DNA of 54,301 nt from Puniceicoccales bacterium (lineage in GTDB: Bacteria; Verrucomicrobiota; Verrucomicrobiia; Opitutales; UBA9783), in NCBI GenBank assembly GCA_031258545.1, contig JAIRMU010000002.1, positions 1-54,301 of the forward strand, written 5' to 3'. Within the stretch, counting starts at the first letter, position 1. Every line of letters starts with the position of its first letter. The notes beneath the pieces are model-generated. The model did no database searches. It saw only the letters and a list, made by a program, of their open reading frames with translations, and was not told the origin of the DNA. This document shows, piece by piece, positions 17,654-25,569 of the stretch. The translations under genes and the position numbers were made by a program.

Positions 17654-18697
17654 ATGTTAAAAACTTTATTTCGAAGGCTTTTGGCCACTTGGCAGGGAAG
17701 GTTATCGATATTTATCCTGACCATTTTGTACGGAATGACTTTATTGGCTCCGCTGTTGGCGCCCTACGATATCAGCCAACAGTGTTTACAATTTTCTTTT
17801 CATCCACCCATGGCTTTAAAATGGTTCCAAAATGCCATGCATTACAGAACCTACGCTAGGGACAAATTGCCTTCAGTGCGGTATACACCCACACAAACTT
17901 ATGTGCCCATACGGTGGTGGGTACCGTGTAAAACTTACCGTGTCTTGGGATGTATTCCCTGCAGTCACAAATTGTTTGGCGGAGACGAACGGCATCCATT
18001 TTTTTTACTTGGGACGGACAATTTGGGACGCGATTTTTTCTCTAGATTACTCTTTGGAGGACGTATTTCTTTGAGCATTGGCCTTGTGGGTGTTTTGATT
18101 ACGCTTTGGATAGGGTGTTTTGCGGGTTGCATCGCAGGGTTTTTTGGAGGTTGGTGCGATTTTCTCACGATGCGGTGCGTCGAATTTTTGATGGCCATAC
18201 CAAGCCTATACTTGCTATTGGCTCTGCGCGCATCCATTGGGATGCATTTCAGTTCATCGGCAGCATATTTTATGATTGTGATCATCCTGGCTTGCGTTGG
18301 GTGGACCAAAATTGCTCGCGTTGTTCGAAGCATGGTTGCTGGATTGAGAACCACCGCCTTCGTACAGGCTGCGCAAGCAATGGGGCAAAGTACATGGCAG
18401 ATTTTTTTAAAACATTTTATCCCCAACATAGCCAGTTATTTGCTAACTGCAGCTACCCTATGCATACCCAGTTACATATTGTACGAAGCGGCTCTAAGTT
18501 TCCTAGGCATCGGTATCCAAGAACCCAGCACTTCCTGGGGATTAATGCTAAAATACACGCAGGAAGATCTCAAAGTTTTCACGCTTAACCTCTGGTGGCT
18601 TTTACTCCCGGGAGTTGGCATTTCCTTAACAATTATTGCCTTCAATTTGCTCGGAGATGCTTTACGCGATAGCATGGATCCTAAATTGCACACGTAG
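17654..18697 (+). CDS. oppC: Oligopeptide ABC transporter permease, OppC/YejE-like
   Basis: A 347-residue inner-membrane permease. After an N-terminal membrane helix (about residues 13-35) comes an extended periplasmic segment, then FLLGTDNLGRDFFSRLLFGGR, the hallmark entry to the permease core, five more helices and the cytoplasmic EAA loop around AAQAMGQSTWQIFLKHFIPN. The 70-residue insert before the core is longer than in E. coli OppC. It is followed 6 bases later by the ATPase gene oppD. No partner permease (oppB) or binding protein (oppA) adjoins it; upstream lies only degenerate DNA. Confidence 0.9.
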   Translation: MLKTLFRRLLATWQGRLSIFILTILYGMTLLAPLLAPYDISQQCLQFSFHPPMALKWFQNAMHYRTYARDKLPSVRYTPTQTYVPIRWWVPCKTYRVLGCIPCSHKLFGGDERHPFFLLGTDNLGRDFFSRLLFGGRISLSIGLVGVLITLWIGCFAGCIAGFFGGWCDFLTMRCVEFLMAIPSLYLLLALRASIGMHFSSSAAYFMIVIILACVGWTKIARVVRSMVAGLRTTAFVQAAQAMGQSTWQIFLKHFIPNIASYLLTAATLCIPSYILYEAALSFLGIGIQEPSTSWGLMLKYTQEDLKVFTLNLWWLLLPGVGISLTIIAFNLLGDALRDSMDPKLHT

Positions 18698-18703
18698 GAT
18701 AAA

Positions 18704-19528
18704 ATGGAACCGCTCATTGCCGTCAAAAATTTAAATATTGCTTTCCTGCAACAGGGAGTTGAAACGCATGTTGTCAAAGATATTTCATTCGACGTATGCC
18801 CCCAAGAAGTCTTAGCCATCGTCGGTGAAAGTGGCAGTGGGAAATCGGTTACTGCACTGTCCATTATGCGACTTTTACCACCTCCACCCTACTGCACCCT
18901 CAGGGGTGAAATTACTTATGGGCAACTCGATGTTCTGAAATTGACAGAAAAACAATTGCGTAAAATTCGTGGGGCAGGGGTTGCGTACATTTTTCAAGAG
19001 CCTTCCACCTCTTTTAATCCCGTATTTACGATCGGTTATCAAATTGCAGAAGCCATCAGGTTGCACCTGGCGGATGTGGATGATGTGAAAGCCTACGCCA
19101 TTCAACTTCTACGCAAAGTGGGCCTAGAGGGACAACATTATGAGGCTTACCCGCATATGCTTAGCGGAGGGATGCAGCAGCGTGCCATGATTGCCATGGC
19201 ATTGGCATGTCATCCCAGAGTCCTGATCGCCGATGAACCTACGACGGCTTTGGACGTGACCATTCAGAAACAAATTATTGAATTGTTAAAAAACCTGCAG
19301 CGCACCGAAAATTTAACGATTGTCTTGATTACGCATAACTTTGGCATTGTGCGGCACTTTGCACAGCGCGTCCTTGTCATGTTTCAGGGCAAAATTGTAG
19401 AGAAAGGCTTATCTGAACAAATTGTAACGCATCCACGGCATCCGTATACGCAAGCCTTGATAGCATGCATCCCCACCATAGGCCAACGCAAAGAACGACT
19501 GCAAATAATTGATTACTCGGCATTTTAA
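18704..19528 (+). CDS. oppD: Oligopeptide ABC transporter ATP-binding protein, OppD-like, short C-terminus
   Basis: A 274-residue ATPase with Walker A GESGSGKS, Q-loop FQEPSTSFNP, signature LSGGMQQR and Walker B VLIADEPTTALD. The protein ends just after HPRHPYTQALIACIP, where Opp/Dpp ATPases normally continue some 40 residues into the oligo_HPY domain with its cysteine cluster. The C-terminal domain is therefore truncated, yet the nucleotide-binding core is complete. With oppC it may power peptide uptake if other subunits are encoded elsewhere. Confidence 0.9.
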   Translation: MEPLIAVKNLNIAFLQQGVETHVVKDISFDVCPQEVLAIVGESGSGKSVTALSIMRLLPPPPYCTLRGEITYGQLDVLKLTEKQLRKIRGAGVAYIFQEPSTSFNPVFTIGYQIAEAIRLHLADVDDVKAYAIQLLRKVGLEGQHYEAYPHMLSGGMQQRAMIAMALACHPRVLIADEPTTALDVTIQKQIIELLKNLQRTENLTIVLITHNFGIVRHFAQRVLVMFQGKIVEKGLSEQIVTHPRHPYTQALIACIPTIGQRKERLQIIDYSAF

Positions 19529-19621
19529 TCGCATACGTTAAAAAGAATATACTTCGTGCCACTTGAAAACAAATTTAAGCGAGCATTTCCAATAGGCGTC
19601 GGTAAAATGGTCTTATTGTGT

Positions 19622-20518
19622 TTAATAATACAAATAAGCGTCAAATTGCAGTTGATGACGCAACCAAGTGTTTTGCTTTTTGATCAATTGGCAAGTGTTA
19701 TGAAAAATTTGCTCTTCCAGGGCGCACAAATCCTGTTTTGATTGTCTTGTTTGCGTCAAAAATCGTACCGTTTCTCGGTATCCAATGGTCAAAGCGGCGG
19801 GGGTATTCTCCAATAAATAATTGTTTTCTAACAAAAAACGCACTTCTTCAATAAGACCGGATAGGAGCATATGTTTTGTTCTCTTTTGCACGCGTAGCTT
19901 CAACAATTCGAGCGGCCAGAGGATGCATATTGCATATTTGGGTACGTGCACAAAAGGCGTTTGCAGCCGTTCAAAATTTTTGTGCAGTGCATGCAAAGGT
20001 AGTCCTGTTGTTAAACAACGCAGTAGGGCTTTTTTCACCTTTCTCAAGTTGCAGATATCCAGTGAACCGGGGAGACCTAAAGGGTTGAACATTTTGAGTT
20101 TTTTTAAAATAAAATCTGCTCCCATTTGTTCCTCCCATCTATTGATTTCTTGCATGATGGAGGTTTTATCCTCGTATTCATCCGCAACTGGAGCCAGAAA
20201 ACTTTTTAAATAAAACCCCGATCCACCGACAACGAGGACATTGTGCTCACGTGAAAAAATTTCTGAAACACAGCGCTGTGCGTAGGTAAGGTAATTTTTT
20301 ATTGAAAAATATTCGTTGGGATAAATTAAATCAATCCCCCAATGGGGAACGCACGTTTGCTGTACTTTCGAAGGTTTTGCGGTGCCAATGTCCATTCCTT
20401 TGTAAAAAGCAGAAGCATCGCAAGATAAAATTTCACATGCATGCTGTGTTGCGAACTCAAGCGCATAATCCGATTTCCCTGAGGCGGTTGGGCCCGCCAA
20501 GATATACAGCCTCTTCAC
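19622..20518 (-). CDS. miaA: tRNA dimethylallyltransferase
   Basis: Transfers a dimethylallyl group to A37 of tRNAs reading codons that begin with U. The P-loop is AGPTASGKSDYAL; SCDASAFYKGMDIGTAKP and VVGGSGFYLKS follow, and the ALTIGYRE segment near the C-terminus is also typical. A GTG at 20518 gives the usual MKRLYILAGPTASGKS start (298 residues); a TTG at 20536 is the longer alternative, overlapping the upstream gene. The QIFHNTCQLIKKQNTWLRH end matches the tRNA-binding KRQxTW motif, with one change at R. It is downstream of and coupled to the gamma-carbonic-anhydrase-like gene. Confidence 0.93.
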   Translation of the reverse strand: MKRLYILAGPTASGKSDYALEFATQHACEILSCDASAFYKGMDIGTAKPSKVQQTCVPHWGIDLIYPNEYFSIKNYLTYAQRCVSEIFSREHNVLVVGGSGFYLKSFLAPVADEYEDKTSIMQEINRWEEQMGADFILKKLKMFNPLGLPGSLDICNLRKVKKALLRCLTTGLPLHALHKNFERLQTPFVHVPKYAICILWPLELLKLRVQKRTKHMLLSGLIEEVRFLLENNYLLENTPAALTIGYRETVRFLTQTRQSKQDLCALEEQIFHNTCQLIKKQNTWLRHQLQFDAYLYY

Positions 20519-20522
20519 AACA

Positions 20523-21029
20523 TCACAGAGCTGCAATCAACTCAAGATACACGTGTGCACTCTCTTCGATACAACGTATATCTTGATCCGTCAAAGTACG
20601 TACCACTTTCCCGGGAACACCTGTAATCAGAGAGTAAGATGGAATAGTCTGCTGTTGCGTAACCAGTGTATGGGCACCAATAATACAATAATCACCAATG
20701 CGTGCTCCATCCAGTAGTGTGGCGTGCATACCGATCAAGCAGTGATTGCCTACATGACAGCCGTGAACAATGGCTCCATGGCCCACCGTTACGTATTGTC
20801 CAATCACAACATCGTACTCAGGACTTACGTGCACAACGACATTTTCTTGTACGTTAGATCCTTGTGCGATGGTAATTTTATTTAAATCGCCGCGTAACAC
20901 AGCATTGGGCCATACACTGCACAGGGCTCCTATGCGAACATTACCCGATACAATGGCCCGTGGTGATATAAATGCTTTTGCATTAAAATTAGGTTGACAT
21001 TGTCGGTGTGGCGAAAAAGACTGCTGCAT
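20523..21029 (-). CDS. Gamma-carbonic-anhydrase-like hexapeptide-repeat protein
   Basis: A 168-residue left-handed beta-helix protein. The hexapeptide repeats run from ISPRAIVSGNVRIG to ARIGDYCIIGAHTLV. His residues in the positions of the gamma-carbonic-anhydrase metal site are visible in ENVVVHVS, VGHGAIVHGC and IGMHATLLDG. This matches the YrdA/PaaY/CaiE-like branch, whose members bind zinc but often lack measured anhydrase activity. It sits directly upstream of miaA, whose start overlaps or abuts its end. Confidence 0.88.
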   Translation of the reverse strand: MQQSFSPHRQCQPNFNAKAFISPRAIVSGNVRIGALCSVWPNAVLRGDLNKITIAQGSNVQENVVVHVSPEYDVVIGQYVTVGHGAIVHGCHVGNHCLIGMHATLLDGARIGDYCIIGAHTLVTQQQTIPSYSLITGVPGKVVRTLTDQDIRCIEESAHVYLELIAAL

Positions 21030-21113
21030 AAGTGAAAAAATTATTCTTTACACAAGCGATTAACCTCATTAAAAGAAGCACGCTTCGTAAATAAAGTCAA
21101 ATCGTTATTTGCA

Positions 21114-22394
21114 TTGAACGCTGAAGAAGATATCCTTGAACGATTCCAGGCACTTCAACTAGGGCCTGTGTGGACAGAAAAAAGTTGCAAAACTATTCCA
21201 TCCGCTAACAGTAAATTAAAAAATGTTTCCATTAGAAGAAAACAACCTGCAACCGCAAAGCATGTAAGTTCGTCTGCTAAAGCCTTGGAGCAAATGATTG
21301 ACATCAACTTGCGTCCCGAAGAAGTTGCCTTAAAAGTCCTTATAAATACGCTGCGAAATTCTTGTAAAACTTACCAATTATTCCCATTAATTCGTCTGTT
21401 TCTCGAAAAGGAAGATAGATTTTTTATCGTTCTTAGCGGCCAACAGCATTCCGATTTTAAAGGATTTTATACGGTGGCAAAAAAGATTCCTTTCCTTTCA
21501 ATGGAGGGGGCCTTGGATTATATTATACATCAAAATTGGGCACAGTATTTTAAAGAAGAATACGTGGTGTTGGAAAAACCTAAAGGGAACTTTCAATCGG
21601 TCAATCGATGCGGCATAACGGGAGCCTTGCTGGGCCCTCCCAATTATCACTTATATGCCGATTTGTTACGCGAGCATTACGAAGACAATTTGAAGGGACG
21701 TTGCGCGTACGAGTCATTTCTCTCCCAGATAAAGAATGAACATACGGCGGAAATTGTGGAGGCATGGTTAGCCGGCATGACCCAGGGTCGACGTTTTCGA
21801 CTGTTGGCGGATCCAGAGGTTTGTTTTATGTCCAAAGAAGCCGCTAAAAAATATTTACTCGAAAATTCCGATTTGAATCTAATACAAAAAGTTTCTCGCG
21901 TAAAACTTACGGTTTCCGACGTGGGTCAAATTGTTGATTTTGATTTGAAAAAAATGATCGAAAGGTTTTTAAACGACGAAAAAAAATTGCCCGTTAAAAC
22001 GGCAAATTTTTTTAGAGGTCGACTCCATTACGCGGGATTCCACATTTACAAAAAAGGCAGCAATGGCATTTCTTATGTCTGTGCCATAAAACGGAAAATA
22101 CGCGATACAACGACACAATTTTCGGAAAGCGTAAGCAAATTAATCGGTGTGATTGAAAAGTACAAGGGAACCATTACGATCTTTGAATTGCCGAAAGTAT
22201 TGTTTAACGTTGCGGATGATGCCTGGGAAGCCGTTGTAGACCCCCTATCTGCTAGAGAATTTAAGTCCAATCTATCTTGGCTAATTAGGGAAGGATACGT
22301 CACGGAATTCGAAGATAATACTTTGTACATTTCACCGGTGCAAAATCTAACTCGCAACGTGGAGATAACGAATCCAGTGGCAAATGAATTTTAA
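21114..22394 (+). CDS. Conserved hypothetical protein, PVC-type, with possible winged-helix end
   Basis: A 426-residue protein of unknown function. I associate the block GNFQSVNRCGITGALLGPPNYH (about residues 163-184) and the following MTQGRRFRL region with a conserved uncharacterised family in Verrucomicrobia and Planctomycetes, from memory and unchecked. The first 55 residues are low-conservation and Lys/Ser-rich. The C-terminal part (about 330-410) alternates helix and strand and ends in SWLIREGYVTEFEDNTLYISP, which resembles a winged helix. The first available start is a TTG at 21114 without a clear ribosome binding site; the next ATG (MIDINLRPEEV) is near codon 62. No enzymatic motif is visible. 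Confidence 0.75.
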   Translation: MNAEEDILERFQALQLGPVWTEKSCKTIPSANSKLKNVSIRRKQPATAKHVSSSAKALEQMIDINLRPEEVALKVLINTLRNSCKTYQLFPLIRLFLEKEDRFFIVLSGQQHSDFKGFYTVAKKIPFLSMEGALDYIIHQNWAQYFKEEYVVLEKPKGNFQSVNRCGITGALLGPPNYHLYADLLREHYEDNLKGRCAYESFLSQIKNEHTAEIVEAWLAGMTQGRRFRLLADPEVCFMSKEAAKKYLLENSDLNLIQKVSRVKLTVSDVGQIVDFDLKKMIERFLNDEKKLPVKTANFFRGRLHYAGFHIYKKGSNGISYVCAIKRKIRDTTTQFSESVSKLIGVIEKYKGTITIFELPKVLFNVADDAWEAVVDPLSAREFKSNLSWLIREGYVTEFEDNTLYISPVQNLTRNVEITNPVANEF

Positions 22395-22467
22395 TTTTAT
22401 ACATGTATTGATCAAAAGGAAACCTACAAGCCGTTATGGATGGAAATTTGGACAAATCTATTCAAAC

Positions 22468-23033
22468 TTGGATCACATACATTGTCATAAAAGCCTCCAA
22501 TAAGACGTAAAAACAATAACATACACGGTGATAAAAAATCAAGCGAAAGTTTTGGAAGGCATCTATTGTTTACGTGAAATGCGCATCATGTTCATTTCAG
22601 GGTTGTGCGATGCAACACAACATTGGAGTATAAACACCAAAGTGAGATAAAGCTGTCTAAAACATTTGTATTAATTCCTGGGCTAGTTATTGACTACCAT
22701 GCGATAAGAGGATCGTATCGTAGCTTTGCATCATCTTCCCATAATATATTTCGCCGGTAAACGAGAACTTTAAAGGTATTTTTATGCCCCTAGATCTCTT
22801 TTAAAACAGTCAAAGGATGCGTCTTTTCAAATGTAAGCGTAAGATTCAAAACATTCGCGGACTTCTTTTACCGATTCCACCGCTTTATCTTATGAGAAGA
22901 TTGCTAACCCACTCTTTTCCTTCTTATCAACAGGCACTTTAAAATCCTTACTCAATTCCTCCTGACTTCTCTCATCTTCCCAGCCTTGTCCAATCCTTCT
23001 ACCTTTGTCTCCAATCAATACGTTAGGCTTCTT
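22468..23033. repeat. Degenerate duplicated block, copy B (direct repeat of 16645-17560)
   Basis: Shares with copy A the zinc-peptidase ribosome binding site and first codons (string TCACATACATTGTCATAAAA), the GCGATAAGAGGATCGTATCG element, and the CTCAATTCCTCCTGACT segment. Here no peptidase follows: to the left lies the end of the 426-residue gene. Copy B is shorter because roughly 300-400 bases of copy A's middle are missing or unrecognisable. The stretch 22395-23152 holds no intact gene. Confidence 0.7.
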
Positions 23034-23072
23034 TAAATAATACCTTGAACGTTTCAAGCTAACGCACACAAC
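22890..23072 (-). pseudogene. Decayed reading frame of unknown family, copy B
   Basis: Open on the minus strand for about 60 codons without an ATG. It includes PNVLIGDKGRRIGQGWEDE, then SQEELSKD and VPVDKKEK, the last two shared with the broken frame in copy A. Beyond the stop, another frame continues with AVESVKEVRECFESYAYI, consistent with a frameshift in a once longer gene. The family is unknown to me. Confidence 0.4.
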
Positions 23073-23152
23073 TTATGCTATCTATTTCATGTTTTCCAAT
23101 GTCTAAAATAGAAAAACTTGACCTTTGAACGACTCCCAATACTTTTAAATCG

Positions 23153-23707
23153 ATGCTTTTTAAAATCCTGCGGCAACATCTCGACCCTCTGTGGAACGGT
23201 CATTGCCTGTGGGCAGATACCCGAACGCATCGGTTACATCTATTTACCATGCATTCAGTGGGACTGTCTTTACAAAAAACTTACCTATTTTCTGCCGGCA
23301 GAGCTCCCCAAAGCTGTGCGCATAATAGCTTTGGTACGCCGTATGGACTGCATCGAATTTGTGACAAAATAGGTGATACGGTTCCCATGTATGGACTTTT
23401 TAAATGCAGACGCTTTACGGGAGTGATTTGCCCCCCTTCAACTCACAAATTTGCATGCGGATTCGTTACGACACGCATCCTACGCCTTCAGGGACTCGAA
23501 ATGGCCAAAAATCGTGGATACAATGCACAAAAAATCTGCTGCGATACCTACAAACGTACCATTTACATTCATGGTACCAATCTAGAACATTTTATTCCCC
23601 AACCTCTTTCTCAAGGATGCATTTTATTATCCAATGCGGATATGCTCGACTTATTTGATGCCACCTATGAAGGCGACTACCTTTACATTACGCCTCCCCA
23701 CAAATAA
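23153..23707 (+). CDS. L,D-transpeptidase (YkuD)-fold protein with altered catalytic motif
   Basis: A 184-residue protein. The YkuD pattern is clear: FGTPYGLHRICDKIGD, VTTRILRLQGLE and IYIHGTNLEHFIPQPLSQGC. The family signature is H-x(14-17)-[S/T]HGC followed by R. Here the first His (HGT) and the Cys are kept, but SHGC reads SQGC and the conserved Arg after Cys-Ile is Leu. The enzyme may be impaired or use a variant site. There is no convincing signal peptide, unlike most periplasmic L,D-transpeptidases, so export or start site is uncertain. It follows copy B and is convergent with ftsQ. Confidence 0.75.
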   Translation: MLFKILRQHLDPLWNGHCLWADTRTHRLHLFTMHSVGLSLQKTYLFSAGRAPQSCAHNSFGTPYGLHRICDKIGDTVPMYGLFKCRRFTGVICPPSTHKFACGFVTTRILRLQGLEMAKNRGYNAQKICCDTYKRTIYIHGTNLEHFIPQPLSQGCILLSNADMLDLFDATYEGDYLYITPPHK

Positions 23708-23793
23708 CCTCCAGCATTTCCCCGTAAAACGTGTTTTAAAAAATGCTTTGCCTCCATTGGGTCGTAACGATGGTTATTATCAACAACATTCGA

Positions 23794-24633
23794 TTATCTA
23801 AATGCCACAACGGGATTTGTTAAAGATAAATCGATGCGCAATAATTGTGAACGTTGCTGGGGTGTCAACGCATACAAAATACCTTTTAATTTCCGCATTT
23901 GCACATCAATTTGGGTACAATTAAAAATCAGATGCTGATTATAAGAAGTTCTTAGATCTACTTGCAGCCACTTTTCTTCCAACAATGGGTCAAAATTTTT
24001 TAACGAAATTTGAACGATGGTTGCGTAAACATCCGGATATTGGCGCATCAATTCGACCAGCAATTTATAAATTTTGTTAAATTTAAGAATTTTTCTCTCT
24101 TGGATGAGCGGTCCCGTTACATCGGATAGGGTGGGCAAAGTTTTTATACCATGCTTTGTGTATGCTATGGGTGTAAACAATTTACCTTCGGCGGAAATCA
24201 ATCGAATGCAACGCTTTCCCTGCGTGGATACCAAAAGTTTAGCCATAGGTTTAAATTCTTTGATTTCAATGGCCAATGTATCTGGAAATTTTCGTGTAAT
24301 AATTGCCGAAGCTACTTGCGAATAAGCTTCCAATTGAGTTTTTATGTATCCAAGATCGATGCGCATAAGGTCTTTTCCCAATGGAATGGAGACGTGTCTT
24401 TTGACCCAATTTTCAGATAAAACTCCATCCGAAGTAAAAGTGACCTTTCGTAAAGGCTGAGGGCATAAAAGTGGTTTGTGAAAATGGGCACACCCCCTAA
24501 AGGCAATTACGCATAGAAAACTTGCCGCAACCAAAATGAAGAATTTACTCAAAAACCCTTTGCACCGGGCTTTGGTTAATTGTGCATCCTGTTGCAAACT
24601 ACGCCACGAATGATCTTTTCCCCTTAACGTCAT
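23794..24633 (-). CDS. ftsQ: Cell division protein FtsQ
   Basis: A 279-residue bitopic protein: basic cytoplasmic start, one membrane helix at about residues 28-47, then a POTRA domain (LRKVTFTSDGVLSENWVKRHV, PLGKDLMRIDL) and the FtsQ beta domain. It links early and late divisome proteins. Its ATG directly follows the ddl stop (TAGATG), the standard dcw order murC-murB-ddl-ftsQ. ftsA and ftsZ, expected next, are absent: the strand changes after ftsQ and an unrelated YkuD gene follows. Confidence 0.85.
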   Translation of the reverse strand: MTLRGKDHSWRSLQQDAQLTKARCKGFLSKFFILVAASFLCVIAFRGCAHFHKPLLCPQPLRKVTFTSDGVLSENWVKRHVSIPLGKDLMRIDLGYIKTQLEAYSQVASAIITRKFPDTLAIEIKEFKPMAKLLVSTQGKRCIRLISAEGKLFTPIAYTKHGIKTLPTLSDVTGPLIQERKILKFNKIYKLLVELMRQYPDVYATIVQISLKNFDPLLEEKWLQVDLRTSYNQHLIFNCTQIDVQMRKLKGILYALTPQQRSQLLRIDLSLTNPVVAFR

Positions 24634-25569
24634 CTATTTCAATAAATTACACAACCGATTGCGATCAATCGCTCCGTGGATAATACGTTGTAAGACTTCA
24701 TCAAAACTCATTCCACAACAGGCAGCACTTTTGGGAAACAAACTTTGACGCGTCATTCCAGGAATCGTATTCATTTCTAAAAACCAAATGCTTCCATCGT
24801 CTTCCAGCAAAAAGTCTGCCCTAGAAAAATCAAGGCAACGCGCTCTTTTGAAAAATTCACCGGCAATAGCGCGTACTTTTTGCGATGTATCCGCATCTAT
24901 GGGTGCCGGGAACAAATAATCGCAGGCACCCGCCGTATACTTATTTTTAAAATCGTAAAAGCCAACTTTGGGCCGAATTTCAACGACTCCCAAAGGCTCA
25001 CCTTGTAAAACACCCACCGTTAACTCCCTACCCTGCACACGGCGTTCTACCATCCAATGGCCACTTTTAACGGTGATCCAAATACGTTGCAAGGCCTGAA
25101 AACTTTCACACAGGTGAACCCCAATGCTACTTCCCTTATCCATCGGCTTTAAAACGAATGTTTCGGTTTGTAACATTTTTTGCAAATGCGTTTCATCCAG
25201 CGCTTCGCCCACAACAAGATCCACAGCCGGTAACACGGGAACACCGCATCGGCTTGCCAATCGCTTACTTTTCATTTTATCTATGCACAAACGACTCGCC
25301 TTGGAACCGCTCCCTACCATGGCGTATCCACCTTGTTCCAATAAATACTGTAGACGGCCGTCTTCACCAAAATCACCGTGGATTAACGGAAAAATTAAGT
25401 CTTTGTGAAGCCTTAAATGCACAGGTAACTCGTCAGAATCTAACCGAATGGGTCGAACGTTAAAAAACTGCCTCAAACGATCAATTGTCGGTTCAGCCGA
25501 TTTGAGTGAAACTTCTCTTTCTTCACCCTCTCCACCAAATAAAACAACCACTTCCAAATCGCACGTCAT
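24634..25569 (-). CDS. ddl: D-alanine--D-alanine ligase
   Basis: An ATP-grasp enzyme (311 residues from ATG 25569) that makes D-Ala-D-Ala for peptidoglycan. Seen are VVLFGGEGEEREVSL, FPLIHGDFGEDG (HG-GEDG active loop), VLKPMDKGSSIGV, and DFSRADFLL with FLEMNTIPGMT near the C-terminus. ATG 25569 is preferred over 25584: it overlaps the murCB stop as ATGA, the usual coupling overlap in a dcw cluster. In Chlamydia the ligase is fused to MurC; here it is separate while MurB is the fused partner. Confidence 0.95.
   Translation of the reverse strand: MTCDLEVVVLFGGEGEEREVSLKSAEPTIDRLRQFFNVRPIRLDSDELPVHLRLHKDLIFPLIHGDFGEDGRLQYLLEQGGYAMVGSGSKASRLCIDKMKSKRLASRCGVPVLPAVDLVVGEALDETHLQKMLQTETFVLKPMDKGSSIGVHLCESFQALQRIWITVKSGHWMVERRVQGRELTVGVLQGEPLGVVEIRPKVGFYDFKNKYTAGACDYLFPAPIDADTSQKVRAIAGEFFKRARCLDFSRADFLLEDDGSIWFLEMNTIPGMTRQSLFPKSAACCGMSFDEVLQRIIHGAIDRNRLCNLLK

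Noticed and set aside
16645-23033. Insertion sequence or composite transposon
   Set aside because: The repeated blocks show no transposase, no terminal inverted repeats and fuzzy ends; a decayed duplication fits better.
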